DNA from: Hydrogenophaga sp. NFH-34
GTDB lineage: Bacteria > Pseudomonadota > Gammaproteobacteria > Burkholderiales > Burkholderiaceae_C
Reading direction: 5' to 3'
Length of the DNA stretch: 64,000 bases
NCBI RefSeq assembly: GCF_021401345.1
Contig: NZ_JACBGE010000003.1
Location: 186,001-250,000 of the forward strand
The notes beneath the pieces are model-generated. The model saw only the letters and a program-made list of their open reading frames with translations. It had not been told where the DNA came from and did no database searches. The stretch's first letter is position 1. Each line of letters opens with the position of its first letter. Positions 17,911-28,820 of the stretch are shown here, in pieces. The translations under genes were made by a program, and so were the position numbers.

Positions 17911-18762
17911 TCAGCGCCCGGGCGTGGGCACCACGGTCTGGCGCTGCTGCCCCAGGCCGGCACCACCCAGCGTGATCACGTCGCCCACCTGCAGGAACAC
18001 CGGCGGTTTCTGCCCCATGCCCACGCCCGGCGGCGTGCCGGTGGGGATCACGTCGCCCGGCTGCAGGGCCATGAACTGGCTGAGGTAGCTGACGATCCGG
18101 GCCACGCCGAAGATCATGGTGCGGGTGCTGCCGGTCTGGCGGCGCTGGCCGTTCACGTCCAGCCACAGGTCCACGGCCTGCGGATCACCCAGTTCATCGG
18201 GCGTGACCAGCCAGGGGCCGATGGGACAGTGGGTGGGGTAGCTCTTGCCCTTGGTCCACTGACCTTCGTACTCGATCTGGTAGGCGCGTTCGGACACGTC
18301 ATTGACCAGGCAGTAGCCCGCCACCACGTCCAGGGCCTCGGCCTCGCTGATCCGGAACGCGGGTTCGCCGATGACCACCCCCAGCTCGACCTCCCAGTCC
18401 AGCTTGGTAGAGCCCGGCGCCAGCCACACCTCGTCGGCCGGGCCGCTGATGGCACCGCTGTGCTTGTTGAACACGATGGGCTGGCCCGGCGCTTTCAGGC
18501 CGGCCTCGGCCGCGTGGTCCGCGTAGTTGAGCCCGATACACACCACGTTGCCCACCGCCCCCACACAGGCGCCCAGGCGCGTGTCGGTCGGCAACGCCGG
18601 CAGCGCGGCCGGGTCCAGCGCGGCCAGACGGCGCATAGAATCGCGTCCCAGCACGGTGCCGGCAATGTCCGGCACCACGCCCGAGAGGTCGCGCAGCGTG
18701 CCGCTGGCATCGATCAGACCGGGTTTTTCAGCGCCGCGAAGGCCATGGCGGATCAGTTTCAT
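17911..18762 (-). CDS. fumarylacetoacetate hydrolase family protein
   Basis: A 283-residue enzyme of the FAH superfamily. Residues CIGLNYADHAAEAG, FNKHSGAISGP and the metal-binding acidic strand LDWEVELGVVIG are present, followed by YCLVNDVSERAYQ and the late GDVIPTGTPPGVGMG. These are shared by fumarylpyruvate hydrolases, 2-hydroxyhepta-diene-dioate isomerases and oxaloacetate tautomerase/decarboxylase-like enzymes, so it probably acts on a 2-oxo or 2-hydroxy dienoic acid. AGGAGA stands 8 bases before the ATG at 18762. It is divergent from grpE and convergent with the HxlR gene. The exact substrate cannot be assigned; a link to aromatic ring-cleavage products is plausible. Confidence 0.9.
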   Translation of the reverse strand: MKLIRHGLRGAEKPGLIDASGTLRDLSGVVPDIAGTVLGRDSMRRLAALDPAALPALPTDTRLGACVGAVGNVVCIGLNYADHAAEAGLKAPGQPIVFNKHSGAISGPADEVWLAPGSTKLDWEVELGVVIGEPAFRISEAEALDVVAGYCLVNDVSERAYQIEYEGQWTKGKSYPTHCPIGPWLVTPDELGDPQAVDLWLDVNGQRRQTGSTRTMIFGVARIVSYLSQFMALQPGDVIPTGTPPGVGMGQKPPVFLQVGDVITLGGAGLGQQRQTVVPTPGR

Positions 18763-18837
18763 CGGGTCGTCTCCTGCGGGTTGGGTTCTCAAAAGCCCGC
18801 ATTGTCGCCCGGCGGGCTGAACGCCTTGCGGCCGCCT

Positions 18838-18865
18838 CTTGAATTCCGTGCCGATGCCCCCAAGT
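18838..18865 (+). promoter_or_regulatory. sigma-32-like heat-shock promoter for grpE
   Basis: CTTGAA (18838-18843), a 14-base spacer and CCCCAAGT (18858-18865) match the sigma-32 pattern CTTGAA-N13/14-CCCCATNT with one mismatch in the second box. It lies about 40 bases upstream of the grpE start, as expected for a heat-shock gene. Confidence 0.7.
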
Positions 18866-18906
18866 AGCGCGCACGGGAGGTTGTCGGCCCTTGCCGGCAC
18901 TCGATC

Positions 18907-19539
18907 ATGTCTGTCTTCAACCGGTGGTTCAAAGCCACCGCACCATCCGAACCGCCCATGAGCCCAGAAAACACGCCAGCCGAGGGAACCACGCCCACCA
19001 TCGATCCGTCCGCCACCGCGCCCCAGGCCGCGGACAGCGCCGCCGAGCCCCAGGCAGCCATCGGTGAAGCCGATGCGCTGGCCGCGCTGACCAACGAGTT
19101 GGCCGACCTGAAGGCGAAGAACGCCGACCTGGCCGACCAGTACCTGCGGGCCAAAGCAGAATCTGAAAACGCCCGCCGCCGCGCCGACGACGAAATCGCC
19201 AAGGCCCGCAAGTTCGCGCTGGAGAGCTTTGCCGAAAGCCTGCTGCCCGTGCTCGACAGCCTCGAAGCCGGCCTGGCCGTGCAGGAAGCGACCGTTCAGC
19301 AGGTGCGCGAAGGTGCCGAAGCCACGCTCAAGCAGTTGCAAAGCGCGCTGGCGCGCAACAAGGTGGTGGCCATCGCGCCCGAGCAGGGCAGCAAATTCGA
19401 TCCGCACCAGCACCAGGCCATCAGCATGGTCCCGGCCGACCAGGAAACCAACACGGTCGTCAATGTGCTGCAAAAGGGCTACCTGATCGCCGAGCGCGTG
19501 TTGCGCCCAGCCCTGGTCACCGTCGCCGCACCCAAATAA
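18907..19539 (+). CDS. grpE: GrpE nucleotide exchange factor
   Basis: A 210-residue GrpE. After an unstructured Ala/Pro-rich N-terminus, residues from about 55 form the long helix ([36 protein letters not shown] region), and the C-terminal beta domain carries [11 protein letters not shown] and [17 protein letters not shown]. GrpE is the dimeric exchange factor that resets DnaK. Start choice is uncertain: 18907 gives 210 residues, while the in-frame ATG at 18958 gives 193, closer to many relatives; neither has a good ribosome binding site. It stands first in grpE-dnaK-dnaJ, directly behind a sigma-32-like promoter. Confidence 0.93.
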   Translation: MSVFNRWFKATAPSEPPMSPENTPAEGTTPTIDPSATAPQAADSAAEPQAAIGEADALAALTNELADLKAKNADLADQYLRAKAESENARRRADDEIAKARKFALESFAESLLPVLDSLEAGLAVQEATVQQVREGAEATLKQLQSALARNKVVAIAPEQGSKFDPHQHQAISMVPADQETNTVVNVLQKGYLIAERVLRPALVTVAAPK

Positions 19540-19593
19540 AAAAGGGGCTTTCGTGGCCGGTCCGCACAGACTGCCCACTTGAAATCCCCAGAG

Positions 19594-19602
19594 TTATCCA
19601 CA
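19594..19602 (+). promoter_or_regulatory. consensus DnaA box upstream of dnaK
   Basis: TTATCCACA is an exact match to the strongest DnaA-binding 9-mer. It lies 45 bases before the dnaK start, beside a CTTGAA (19578-19583) that resembles a sigma-32 -35 element whose -10 partner is poor. Whether DnaA binds here is untested; a chance match is possible. Confidence 0.4.
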
Positions 19603-19646
19603 CCTCTTCAACAATTCAAACATTCCTTTCGCAGGAGCCACACATC

Positions 19647-21593
<1,947 letters not shown>

Positions 21594-21618
21594 TCGGCCG
21601 CCCCGGCTGACCAACCAC

Positions 21619-21646
21619 CGCCGCGTCGGGGCAACCTGACGCGGCG
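21619..21646 (+). other. hairpin between dnaK and dnaJ
   Basis: CGCCGCGTC (21619-21627) pairs perfectly with GACGCGGCG (21638-21646) around a 10-base loop. There is no T-run, so it is more likely an mRNA processing or attenuation element that lowers dnaJ relative to dnaK than a full terminator. Confidence 0.6.
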
Positions 21647-21690
21647 TTCGCGCTCAATCGCAACCCCCTCACGCACCACGCAAGACGACC

Positions 21691-22827
<1,137 letters not shown>

Positions 22828-22873
22828 CCACCTCGCCAGCGCAGCCCCTGGCCGGCTCGCTGGCAACCTCTTG

Positions 22874-22901
22874 AAACCAAGGGTTTTCCCTTGGTTTTTT
22901 T
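22874..22901 (+). terminator. rho-independent terminator after dnaJ
   Basis: AAACCAAGGG pairs perfectly with CCCTTGGTTT around a TTTT loop, and the T-run continues to 22901. It lies 46 bases after the dnaJ stop and is the best terminator in the window. Confidence 0.95.
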
Positions 22902-22967
22902 ACGCCTTCAGACGGCCCGTGCCAATATCGGCGGCCCCCTTCTGGGCTGTCCAGCAGCCGCCTGAAC

Positions 22968-24203
22968 GTGAACACCCCTGCCTCCTCCGGCTCCTCGTCT
23001 TCTTCATTCCGCAGCGGCTGGGCCATCGTGGCGATGGCTCTCGGCGCTTTCGCCATCGGCACCGGTGAGTTCGTCATCATGGGCCTCTTGCCCGAAGTGG
23101 CGCAGAACATCGGGGTCACCATCCCCCAGGCCGGCCACGTGATCAGCGCCTATGCGATGGGCGTCGTGTTCGGAGCGCCCGTGCTGGCCGTGGCCGCAGC
23201 CACCTGGGAACGGCGGACCCTTCTGATGGCCCTGATGCTGGTCTTTGCCCTGGGCAACTTCGCCAGTGCCGCGGCACCTGGTTATGTGTCGCTCAACCTG
23301 CTGCGTTTCGTGGCGGGTATGCCGCATGGCACCTATTTCGGTGTGGCCGCCCTCGTGGCGGCCTCGCTGGCTCCTCCGGGGCAGAGAGCCCGTGCGGTGG
23401 GCCTCGTGATGACCGGCCTGACCGTGGCCACGCTGGCAGGCGTGCCGCTCGCCACCTGGCTCGGCCAGCACTTCGGCTGGCGCAGCGCTTTCGTCCTGGT
23501 CGGCGCGATCGCCCTGCTGGCGGCGGTGATGGTCCGGCAAGCGCTGCCCGTGCTGCCCGCTCCACCAGGCGCCAGCCCGATACGCGAGCTGGGTGCGCTG
23601 CGCAACAAACAGGTGTGGCTGACCCTGGGCATCGGCGCCATCGGTTTTGGCGGCCTGTTTTCGGTGTTCAGCTATGTCAAACCGACCATGCTCGAAGTGG
23701 CTGGCATGCCATTGAATGGCATCCCCATCGTGCTGGCCCTGTTTGGCGTGGGCATGGTGGCGGGCAACGTGCTGGGCTCCAGGCTGGCTGATCGCGCCTT
23801 GATGCCCACCGCTGGCGGCATGCTGGTGTGGGCCATCGCCGTCCTCGTGGCCTACACCTTCACAGCACGCCACCCCGTGGCGGGCGCCATCAACGTGCTC
23901 CTGATCGGCACGATTGTGGCCATCGGCCCCGCCTTGCAGATCCGTTTGATGGATGTGGCTGGCGATGCGCAGGTGCTGGCCGCCGCCCTGCACCACTCGG
24001 CCTTCAACGTCGCCAACGCTCTGGGCGCCTGGCTCGGGGGCCTGGCCATCAGCGCCGGCCTCGGCTGGACATCCACCGGCTGGGTCGGAGCAGCACTGTC
24101 AGCGGGCGGACTGGCCATCTTCTTCTGGGCTGTGGTGGATGCAAAAGGTCGCCATGCCATGGCAACGGCGCCCGGCCCGGTTCGGGTCTCCGGTGGCCAT
24201 TGA
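22968..24203 (+). CDS. MFS transporter, AraJ/drug-efflux type
   Basis: A 411-residue major facilitator with about twelve hydrophobic segments. The N-terminal FAIGTGEFVIMGLLPEVA pattern and the ISAYAMGVVFGAPVLAV helix place it with the AraJ/YdhP-like sugar and drug exporter branch (DHA1 type). The start is a GTG at 22968; no clear ribosome binding site is visible and no ATG fits better. The gene stands alone after the dnaJ terminator and converges on the oxidoreductase gene at 24249. Codon bias looks slightly weaker than in neighbouring genes. Substrate unknown. Confidence 0.88.
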   Translation: MNTPASSGSSSSSFRSGWAIVAMALGAFAIGTGEFVIMGLLPEVAQNIGVTIPQAGHVISAYAMGVVFGAPVLAVAAATWERRTLLMALMLVFALGNFASAAAPGYVSLNLLRFVAGMPHGTYFGVAALVAASLAPPGQRARAVGLVMTGLTVATLAGVPLATWLGQHFGWRSAFVLVGAIALLAAVMVRQALPVLPAPPGASPIRELGALRNKQVWLTLGIGAIGFGGLFSVFSYVKPTMLEVAGMPLNGIPIVLALFGVGMVAGNVLGSRLADRALMPTAGGMLVWAIAVLVAYTFTARHPVAGAINVLLIGTIVAIGPALQIRLMDVAGDAQVLAAALHHSAFNVANALGAWLGGLAISAGLGWTSTGWVGAALSAGGLAIFFWAVVDAKGRHAMATAPGPVRVSGGH

Positions 24204-24248
24204 GCCCGGACAAAGCCCGTTGCGCGCGGGATGGGTGACAGGTCTGAT

Positions 24249-24809
24249 TCAGCCTGCGAAAAATTGGTTCGCTGCGGCGACCGCTGCAGCGTCGGACCGC
24301 ACCGCCTCCGGCGCCCCACCCTTCCCCCACAGCACGCCGGCCATGGACATGTCGAGGAACCTGGCGCACAGCGCGGTCGAATCGATCATGGGTTGCGCCT
24401 TCGCGCGCTCGCCGTTGGTGGTGATGAGCCACAGGCGCTTGCCGCTCATCTGTGCCTTGAAGTCCAGCCCCGGCACGCGCAGCCAGGCGCTCCAGTGATC
24501 CAGGTAGGCCTTGAGCGTGGACGGAAAACTGAACCAGTAGACGGGGGCGACGAAGACAAGATCGGTGCAGGCCAGGGTCTGGTCCAGCAACTGGCGCATC
24601 ACGCTGCCGGTTTCGGGCAGGGGGTAGCTGCCGGCGGTGTGGCGCTGGTCGACGAACTCGGGCATGCCGGCGCGTGCCAGGTGCACCCAGGTCTGGGCGG
24701 CGTCTACAGGCAGATGGGCTGCGGCCTGGCGCGCGAGCCATTCGGTATTGCCCATGTGACCGGGTTCGCGGGTGGAGGCAACGAGGAACAGGTGGTGCGG
24801 TGTGGGCAT
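24249..24809 (-). CDS. NAD(P)H-dependent flavodoxin-fold oxidoreductase
   Basis: A 186-residue protein of the flavodoxin-like NADPH-dependent FMN reductase / quinone reductase group. It begins with a Rossmann-like LFLVASTREPGHMGNTEWLARQ, where the phosphate loop for FMN is expected, and shows DLVFVAPVYWFSFPSTLKAYLDHW, the typical second flavin-binding segment of this family. The start at 24809 is chosen because the conserved strand begins just after it; 22 upstream in-frame codons look non-coding. It probably reduces quinones or flavins in the cytosol. It converges with the MFS gene, 45 bases apart. Physiological substrate unknown. Confidence 0.85.
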   Translation of the reverse strand: MPTPHHLFLVASTREPGHMGNTEWLARQAAAHLPVDAAQTWVHLARAGMPEFVDQRHTAGSYPLPETGSVMRQLLDQTLACTDLVFVAPVYWFSFPSTLKAYLDHWSAWLRVPGLDFKAQMSGKRLWLITTNGERAKAQPMIDSTALCARFLDMSMAGVLWGKGGAPEAVRSDAAAVAAANQFFAG

Positions 24810-24892
24810 GGTGGCTTGGACGGTGTCGTGAGTGCAAAGGAATCCAGATGCCAGCATAGCCCGGCCAGTTCCCAAGCCAGGCTGTCAGGCCA

Positions 24893-25375
24893 TCAGCTCC
24901 GCCGGAAAGAGAATGGCACCCGCAGCCTAAGCCGAGTAGGCTGCCCCGCCTTCGTGATCGGCTCAAAACGCCACTGTTTCACCGCGTCGGTCAGCAACTG
25001 GGCCAGCACCGGGTTGTCATCGGGCCGCGCAGTGGCCGAACCCACGGTGCCATCGCTCTCGATGACGACAGCGACCAGGACATCCCCCTGATGCTCTCGG
25101 GCAATCCAATTCGGGTAATCCGGCGCAATCACCTTGATCGGCACCAGCGGCCGGTCCAGACCCGCCGACCCATGGCGTACCGCCTCCTCCGCCAGGAAAC
25201 GGTCAGCAGCCATATAGGAGCGCCATTCCTCGGCGCCCACGAAGCGGTACCCGGTGCCCAGCGAGCGGCAGGCACCCAGACTCAACGCCATGGCGCAGAA
25301 CGCGACCACCCTGAGCAACGAGAACCCCTTACCCGGCACACGGTGGTGCGCCGCAACCGGCGCGTCAGGCCGCAT
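24893..25375 (-). CDS. TonB C-terminal-domain lipoprotein
   Basis: A 160-residue exported protein. A long signal region ends in a lipobox L33-G34-A35-C36, so the mature protein would be lipid-anchored. The C-terminal half is a TonB-type domain: YPNWIAREHQGDVLVAVVIESDGTVGSA followed by LLTDAVKQWRFEP and RLRVPFSF. Unlike true TonB it has no N-terminal transmembrane anchor coupled to ExbBD and no Pro-rich spacer, so it may be a periplasmic or outer-membrane relative rather than an energy transducer. The ATG at 25375 lies inside the end of the DUF3579 gene (11-base overlap), suggesting coupled translation. Function unknown. Confidence 0.8.
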   Translation of the reverse strand: MRPDAPVAAHHRVPGKGFSLLRVVAFCAMALSLGACRSLGTGYRFVGAEEWRSYMAADRFLAEEAVRHGSAGLDRPLVPIKVIAPDYPNWIAREHQGDVLVAVVIESDGTVGSATARPDDNPVLAQLLTDAVKQWRFEPITKAGQPTRLRLRVPFSFRRS

Positions 25376-25676
25376 CGGCCTGGCCTTCTTCAACCTGCAG
25401 TTCGTTGTCTTTGGCAAAGTTCATGACGAAGTCCCAGGCCATGGGCTCGGCGTCACGCAGGTCGCGGTGGACGATGACGACCTTCACCCCATCGAGCACG
25501 GTGGGCACGCACCAGGGCGAATAGGCGATGTGCCCTCCCAGGGCGGCCTTGGTGCCGCCGGGACGAAACTGGCTCATCACCCCGGCCAGGCGTTCGGCCC
25601 AGTCGGAGGGCCGGAACGTGCGCCCGCTGCGGGTGACGCCCTTGATGAACACCTGTTTCGCTGAGGGGTGGGCCAT
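25365..25676 (-). CDS. DUF3579 domain protein
   Basis: A 103-residue protein of the DUF3579 family, a short beta-proteobacterial family often found near argD. The segment from VFIKGVTRSGRTFRPSDWAERLAGVMSQF to RDLRDAEPMAWDFVMNFAKDNEL covers the whole domain. The start at 25676 gives the usual length; 18 upstream in-frame codons are not conserved-looking. No catalytic residues or membrane segments can be identified. It is divergent from argD across a 325-base gap that holds a palindrome and leader-like hairpins. Function is unknown; association with arginine biosynthesis is by neighbourhood only. Confidence 0.82.
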   Translation of the reverse strand: MAHPSAKQVFIKGVTRSGRTFRPSDWAERLAGVMSQFRPGGTKAALGGHIAYSPWCVPTVLDGVKVVIVHRDLRDAEPMAWDFVMNFAKDNELQVEEGQADAA

Positions 25677-25768
25677 GGGGTGAGAAGCCTTCGGGTAGAG
25701 GGCGCGTGTGGGTCGGTTTCCGACAGGCAACCAAGGGATGAAAGGTCGTTGCGGATGGCAGAATTCTA

Positions 25769-25780
25769 TCTTATATAAGA
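25769..25780. promoter_or_regulatory. 12-bp perfect palindrome TCTTATATAAGA
   Basis: This AT-rich perfect palindrome stands out in GC-rich DNA between DUF3579 and argD. TATAAG-like hexamers fall within it on both strands, so it may combine a -10 element with an operator. The cognate regulator is unknown. Confidence 0.5.
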
Positions 25781-25944
25781 CTTGACCCCGGGTTTTCCCG
25801 AGCCCACTGCAGCCCCGTCATGCCGGTGTCAAGCCAGTATGGCATGGTCATCCTGGCGCTGGGGCCACACCGGCCAACGGGCATGACAGCGATGCGATAA
25901 CAGCAATGATCGTGCCCGGCGCTGCGCCTAAAATCGCCTTTCAA

Positions 25945-25976
25945 CGGCTCAACCTGCGTTGAGCCGCTTTGTTTTT
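25945..25976 (+). terminator. terminator-like hairpin in the argD leader
   Basis: CGGCTCAAC (25945-25953) pairs perfectly with GTTGAGCCG (25958-25966) around CTGC, followed by CTTTGTTTTT. It ends only about 25 bases before the argD ATG. Since no gene precedes it on this strand, it is either an attenuator for argD or the end of a small RNA. Confidence 0.65.
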
Positions 25977-26001
25977 GGCCCTTCCTTCCGGAGATCTTTC
26001 C

Positions 26002-27204
26002 ATGAACGCCGCCGTGTCCACCGCCCCCGCATCCCCCCACGTGATGAACACCTACGGTCGCCTGCCGATCGCGATGTCGCATGGGCGCGGCCTGCGTGTA
26101 TGGGATGTCAACGGCAAGGAATACCTGGACGCGCTGGCCGGTATCGCCGTCAACACCCTGGGCCATGGCCACCCGCGCCTGGTCAAGGCGCTGCAGGACC
26201 AGATCGCCAACATGATCCACTGCTGCAACTACTACCACGTGCCCGGCCAGGAAGCGCTGGCCCAGATGCTGGTGGAGCGCTCGGGCATGAGCAACGTGTT
26301 TTTCTGCTCCACCGGTCTGGAAGCCAACGAAGCCGCGCTGAAGCTGGCGCGCAAGTACGGGCACGACAAGGGCATCGAGCGCCCGGAAATCGTCGTCTAC
26401 GAAAAGGCCTTCCATGGCCGCTCCATCGCCACGCTCAGCGCCACCGGCAACCCCAAGGTGCAGGCCGGCTTCGGCCCCCTGGTGGAAGGTTTCGTCCGCG
26501 TGCCGGCCAACGACATCGCCGCTTTGAAGAAGGCCACGGAAGGCAATCCGAACGTGGTGGCCGTGTTCTTCGAGACCATCCAGGGCGAAGGCGGCATCAA
26601 CCCGATGCGCGTCGAGTACCTGCAGCAACTGCGCCAGCTGTGCGATCAGCGCGACTGGCTGATGATGATCGACGAAGTGCAGTGCGGCATGGGCCGCACC
26701 GGCAAGTGGTTTGCGCACCAGTGGGCCGGGATCGTGCCCGACGTGATGCCGCTGGCCAAGGGTCTGGGCTCGGGCGTGCCGATCGGCGCGGTGGTCGCGG
26801 GCCCCAAGGCGGCGAACATCTTCCAGCCCGGCAACCACGGCACCACCTTCGGCGGCAACCCGCTGGCCATGCGCGCGGGCGTGGAGACCATCCGTATCAT
26901 GGAAGACGAGGAGTTGCTGGCCAATGCAGCCCGTGTCGGCCAGCATCTGCTGACCCGCCTGAGCACCGCCCTGCTGGGCAAGCCGGGCGTGAAGGAAGTG
27001 CGCGGCCAGGGCCTGATGATCGGCATCGAGCTGACCAAGCCTTGCGGCGTGATCACGCAGCGCGCGGCCGACGCCGGTCTGCTGCTGTCGGTCACCGCCG
27101 ACAACGTGATCCGTCTGGTGCCGGCGCTGATCATCAGCATGGCCGAAGCCGACGAAATCCTCGGCAAGCTGCTGCCCCTCATCGACGCCTTCCTCGCGGA
27201 ATAA
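26002..27204 (+). CDS. argD: acetylornithine aminotransferase
   Basis: A 400-residue class III PLP aminotransferase. The start MNAAVST at 26002 has CCGGAGA upstream. Family features are MNTYGRLPIAMSHGRGLRVWD, AGIAVNTLGHGHP, the FCSTGLEANEAALKLAR phosphate-binding region, DEVQCGMGRTG and the PLP lysine Lys253 in PLAKGLGSG. It converts N-acetylglutamate semialdehyde to N-acetylornithine in arginine synthesis and often serves as succinyldiaminopimelate aminotransferase too. argF follows by 89 bases, which supports the arginine assignment. The leader contains a terminator-like hairpin, so transcription may be attenuated. Confidence 0.93.
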   Translation: MNAAVSTAPASPHVMNTYGRLPIAMSHGRGLRVWDVNGKEYLDALAGIAVNTLGHGHPRLVKALQDQIANMIHCCNYYHVPGQEALAQMLVERSGMSNVFFCSTGLEANEAALKLARKYGHDKGIERPEIVVYEKAFHGRSIATLSATGNPKVQAGFGPLVEGFVRVPANDIAALKKATEGNPNVVAVFFETIQGEGGINPMRVEYLQQLRQLCDQRDWLMMIDEVQCGMGRTGKWFAHQWAGIVPDVMPLAKGLGSGVPIGAVVAGPKAANIFQPGNHGTTFGGNPLAMRAGVETIRIMEDEELLANAARVGQHLLTRLSTALLGKPGVKEVRGQGLMIGIELTKPCGVITQRAADAGLLLSVTADNVIRLVPALIISMAEADEILGKLLPLIDAFLAE

Positions 27205-27293
27205 AGCCCCGGGCCGCAGCGGCCCGGTGAAGCCGGCGCCGTGCGGGCATTTCGCCCGGTGCCGCTCCCACCCCTGATCGACGAGTCCTCGCC

Positions 27294-28241
27294 ATGCCCA
27301 TCCGCCACTACCTGCAGTTCAAGGATTTCAGCGCCGACGAATACGGCTATCTGTTGCGCCGCGCCGCGTTCATCAAGGCCAAGTTCAAGGCCGTGGAGAA
27401 GTACCAGCCCTTTGCCGACCCGGACCGCACGCTGGCCATGATCTTCGAGAAGGCCAGCACGCGCACCCGCGTGAGCTTCGAGGCCGGCATGTACCAGATG
27501 GGCGGCTCGGTGGTGCACCTGACCACCGGCGACAGCCAGCTGGGTCGCGCCGAACCCATTGAAGACAGCGCCCGCGTGATCAGCCGCATGGTCGACATCG
27601 TGATGATCCGCACCTTCGGACAGGACAAGATCGAGAAGTTCGCCGAGTACTCGCGCGTGCCCGTCATCAACGGCCTGACCAACGAATTCCACCCCTGCCA
27701 GATCCTGGCCGACCTGTTCACCCTGGTCGAATACCGCCCGGCCGCCAGCGGCAACCCGCTCGACGCCCTCCAAGGCAAGGTGGTCGCCTGGGTCGGCGAC
27801 GGCAACAACATGGCCAACACCTGGCTGCAGGCGGCCGAACTGCTGGGCTTCACCGTGCACGTGAGCACGCCCAGCGGCTACGAAGTCGACACGAAGCTCG
27901 CCGGCATCGGCAACCCGGCTTGCTACAAGGTCTTCAGCGACCCCAAGGAAGCCTGCCGCGGCGCCGACCTGGTGACCACCGACGTGTGGACCAGCATGGG
28001 CTACGAGGCCGAAAACGAAGTCCGCCGCGCGGCGTTCAAGCAGTGGTGCGTGGACGAGGCCATGATGGCCGTGGCCCAGCCCGACGCGCTGTTCATGCAC
28101 TGCCTGCCCGCCCACCGCGGCGAGGAAGTGACCGCCGAGGTCATCGACGGCGCGCAGAGCGTGGTCTGGGACGAGGCCGAGAACCGCATGCACGTGCAGA
28201 AGGCGCTGATGGAATACCTGCTGCTGGGCCGCCTGGCCTGA
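27294..28241 (+). CDS. argF: ornithine carbamoyltransferase
   Basis: A 315-residue anabolic-type ornithine carbamoyltransferase. The carbamoyl phosphate-binding STRTR is at residues 55-59. NEFHPCQILADL and the ornithine-binding Cys motif MHCLPAHRGEEV are canonical. It joins ornithine and carbamoyl phosphate to give citrulline in the cytoplasm. It follows argD; the 89-base gap has a small GC-rich stem (27209-27227) without a T-run, so co-transcription is likely. The next gene begins 18 bases after its stop. Confidence 0.96.
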   Translation: MPIRHYLQFKDFSADEYGYLLRRAAFIKAKFKAVEKYQPFADPDRTLAMIFEKASTRTRVSFEAGMYQMGGSVVHLTTGDSQLGRAEPIEDSARVISRMVDIVMIRTFGQDKIEKFAEYSRVPVINGLTNEFHPCQILADLFTLVEYRPAASGNPLDALQGKVVAWVGDGNNMANTWLQAAELLGFTVHVSTPSGYEVDTKLAGIGNPACYKVFSDPKEACRGADLVTTDVWTSMGYEAENEVRRAAFKQWCVDEAMMAVAQPDALFMHCLPAHRGEEVTAEVIDGAQSVVWDEAENRMHVQKALMEYLLLGRLA

Positions 28242-28259
28242 TGGCATCCGGCGGGTTGC

Positions 28260-28820
28260 ATGGAGCTGATGAACCGCCTGCTGCCCGAGTGGCAATTCGG
28301 TGAGCGGCATGCGCTGGTGCTGGACGGCGTCTCGCCCGCGCAGGCCTACGCCAGCATCGTGCCCGGCCTGAGCGCTGAAGACCCGCTGATCGCCCGCGCC
28401 ATAGCGCTGCGCGAAGTGCCTGGCCGCCTGCTTCGGGCGCTGGGCCTTTCCCGCAACGCCCTGCCCGCCCAGCCCTTCGGCTTCCACAGCTTTCAGTGGC
28501 TCGGCGAAACACCGGGACGCGAGGTCGCGTTCGGCCTGGCCGGCCGCTTCTGGCAACTGGACTACGGCCTGCTCCCCTTGGCCGATGCCGCCGCGTTCAT
28601 GGCCCTGACCGACCAGCCGCGGCTGGTGCTGACCGTTGGCGTGCAACCGCTGGCAGCGCACCGCTGCCAGCTGGTGACCCACACCCGCGTGCACTGCCCC
28701 AGTGCTCTGCAACGGCGTCGTTTTGCGCCCTACTGGTACGCCATCCGTCCGGTCAGCGGCCTCATTCGCCAGCGCCTGCTCCGGCGCATCGCCGCGCTGG
28801 CCCACGCTGCACAGCCGTGA
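28260..28820 (+). CDS. uncharacterised protein, possible START/SRPBCC-like fold
   Basis: A 186-residue protein without signal peptide or membrane segments. I do not recognise a named family with certainty. The middle and end (VAFGLAGRFWQLDYG, then LVTHTRVHCPSALQRRRFAPYWYAIRPVSGLIRQRLLRRIAAL) resemble small uncharacterised proteins often described as SRPBCC or polyketide-cyclase-like ligand-binding folds. Its TGA overlaps the GTG start of the next gene, so the two are translationally coupled. It follows argF by 18 bases but has no evident arginine role. Confidence 0.7.
   Translation: MELMNRLLPEWQFGERHALVLDGVSPAQAYASIVPGLSAEDPLIARAIALREVPGRLLRALGLSRNALPAQPFGFHSFQWLGETPGREVAFGLAGRFWQLDYGLLPLADAAAFMALTDQPRLVLTVGVQPLAAHRCQLVTHTRVHCPSALQRRRFAPYWYAIRPVSGLIRQRLLRRIAALAHAAQP

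Larger units (their letters stand above)
25677..26001. other. 325-base divergent region upstream of argD
   Basis: Contains a 12-bp palindrome (25769-25780), an interrupted long-range inverted repeat (25817-25829 with 25867-25873 and 25882-25887) and a terminator-like hairpin (25945-25976) just before argD. No protein-coding gene is evident. Confidence 0.7.

Noticed and set aside
19594-19602. The DnaA box as part of a replication origin
   Set aside because: Only one box was noticed, with no AT-rich unwinding region and no dnaA or dnaN gene close by.
24893-25375. The TonB-domain lipoprotein as the TonB energy transducer
   Set aside because: It has a lipobox and no Pro-rich spacer or ExbBD neighbours; only the C-terminal domain is TonB-like.
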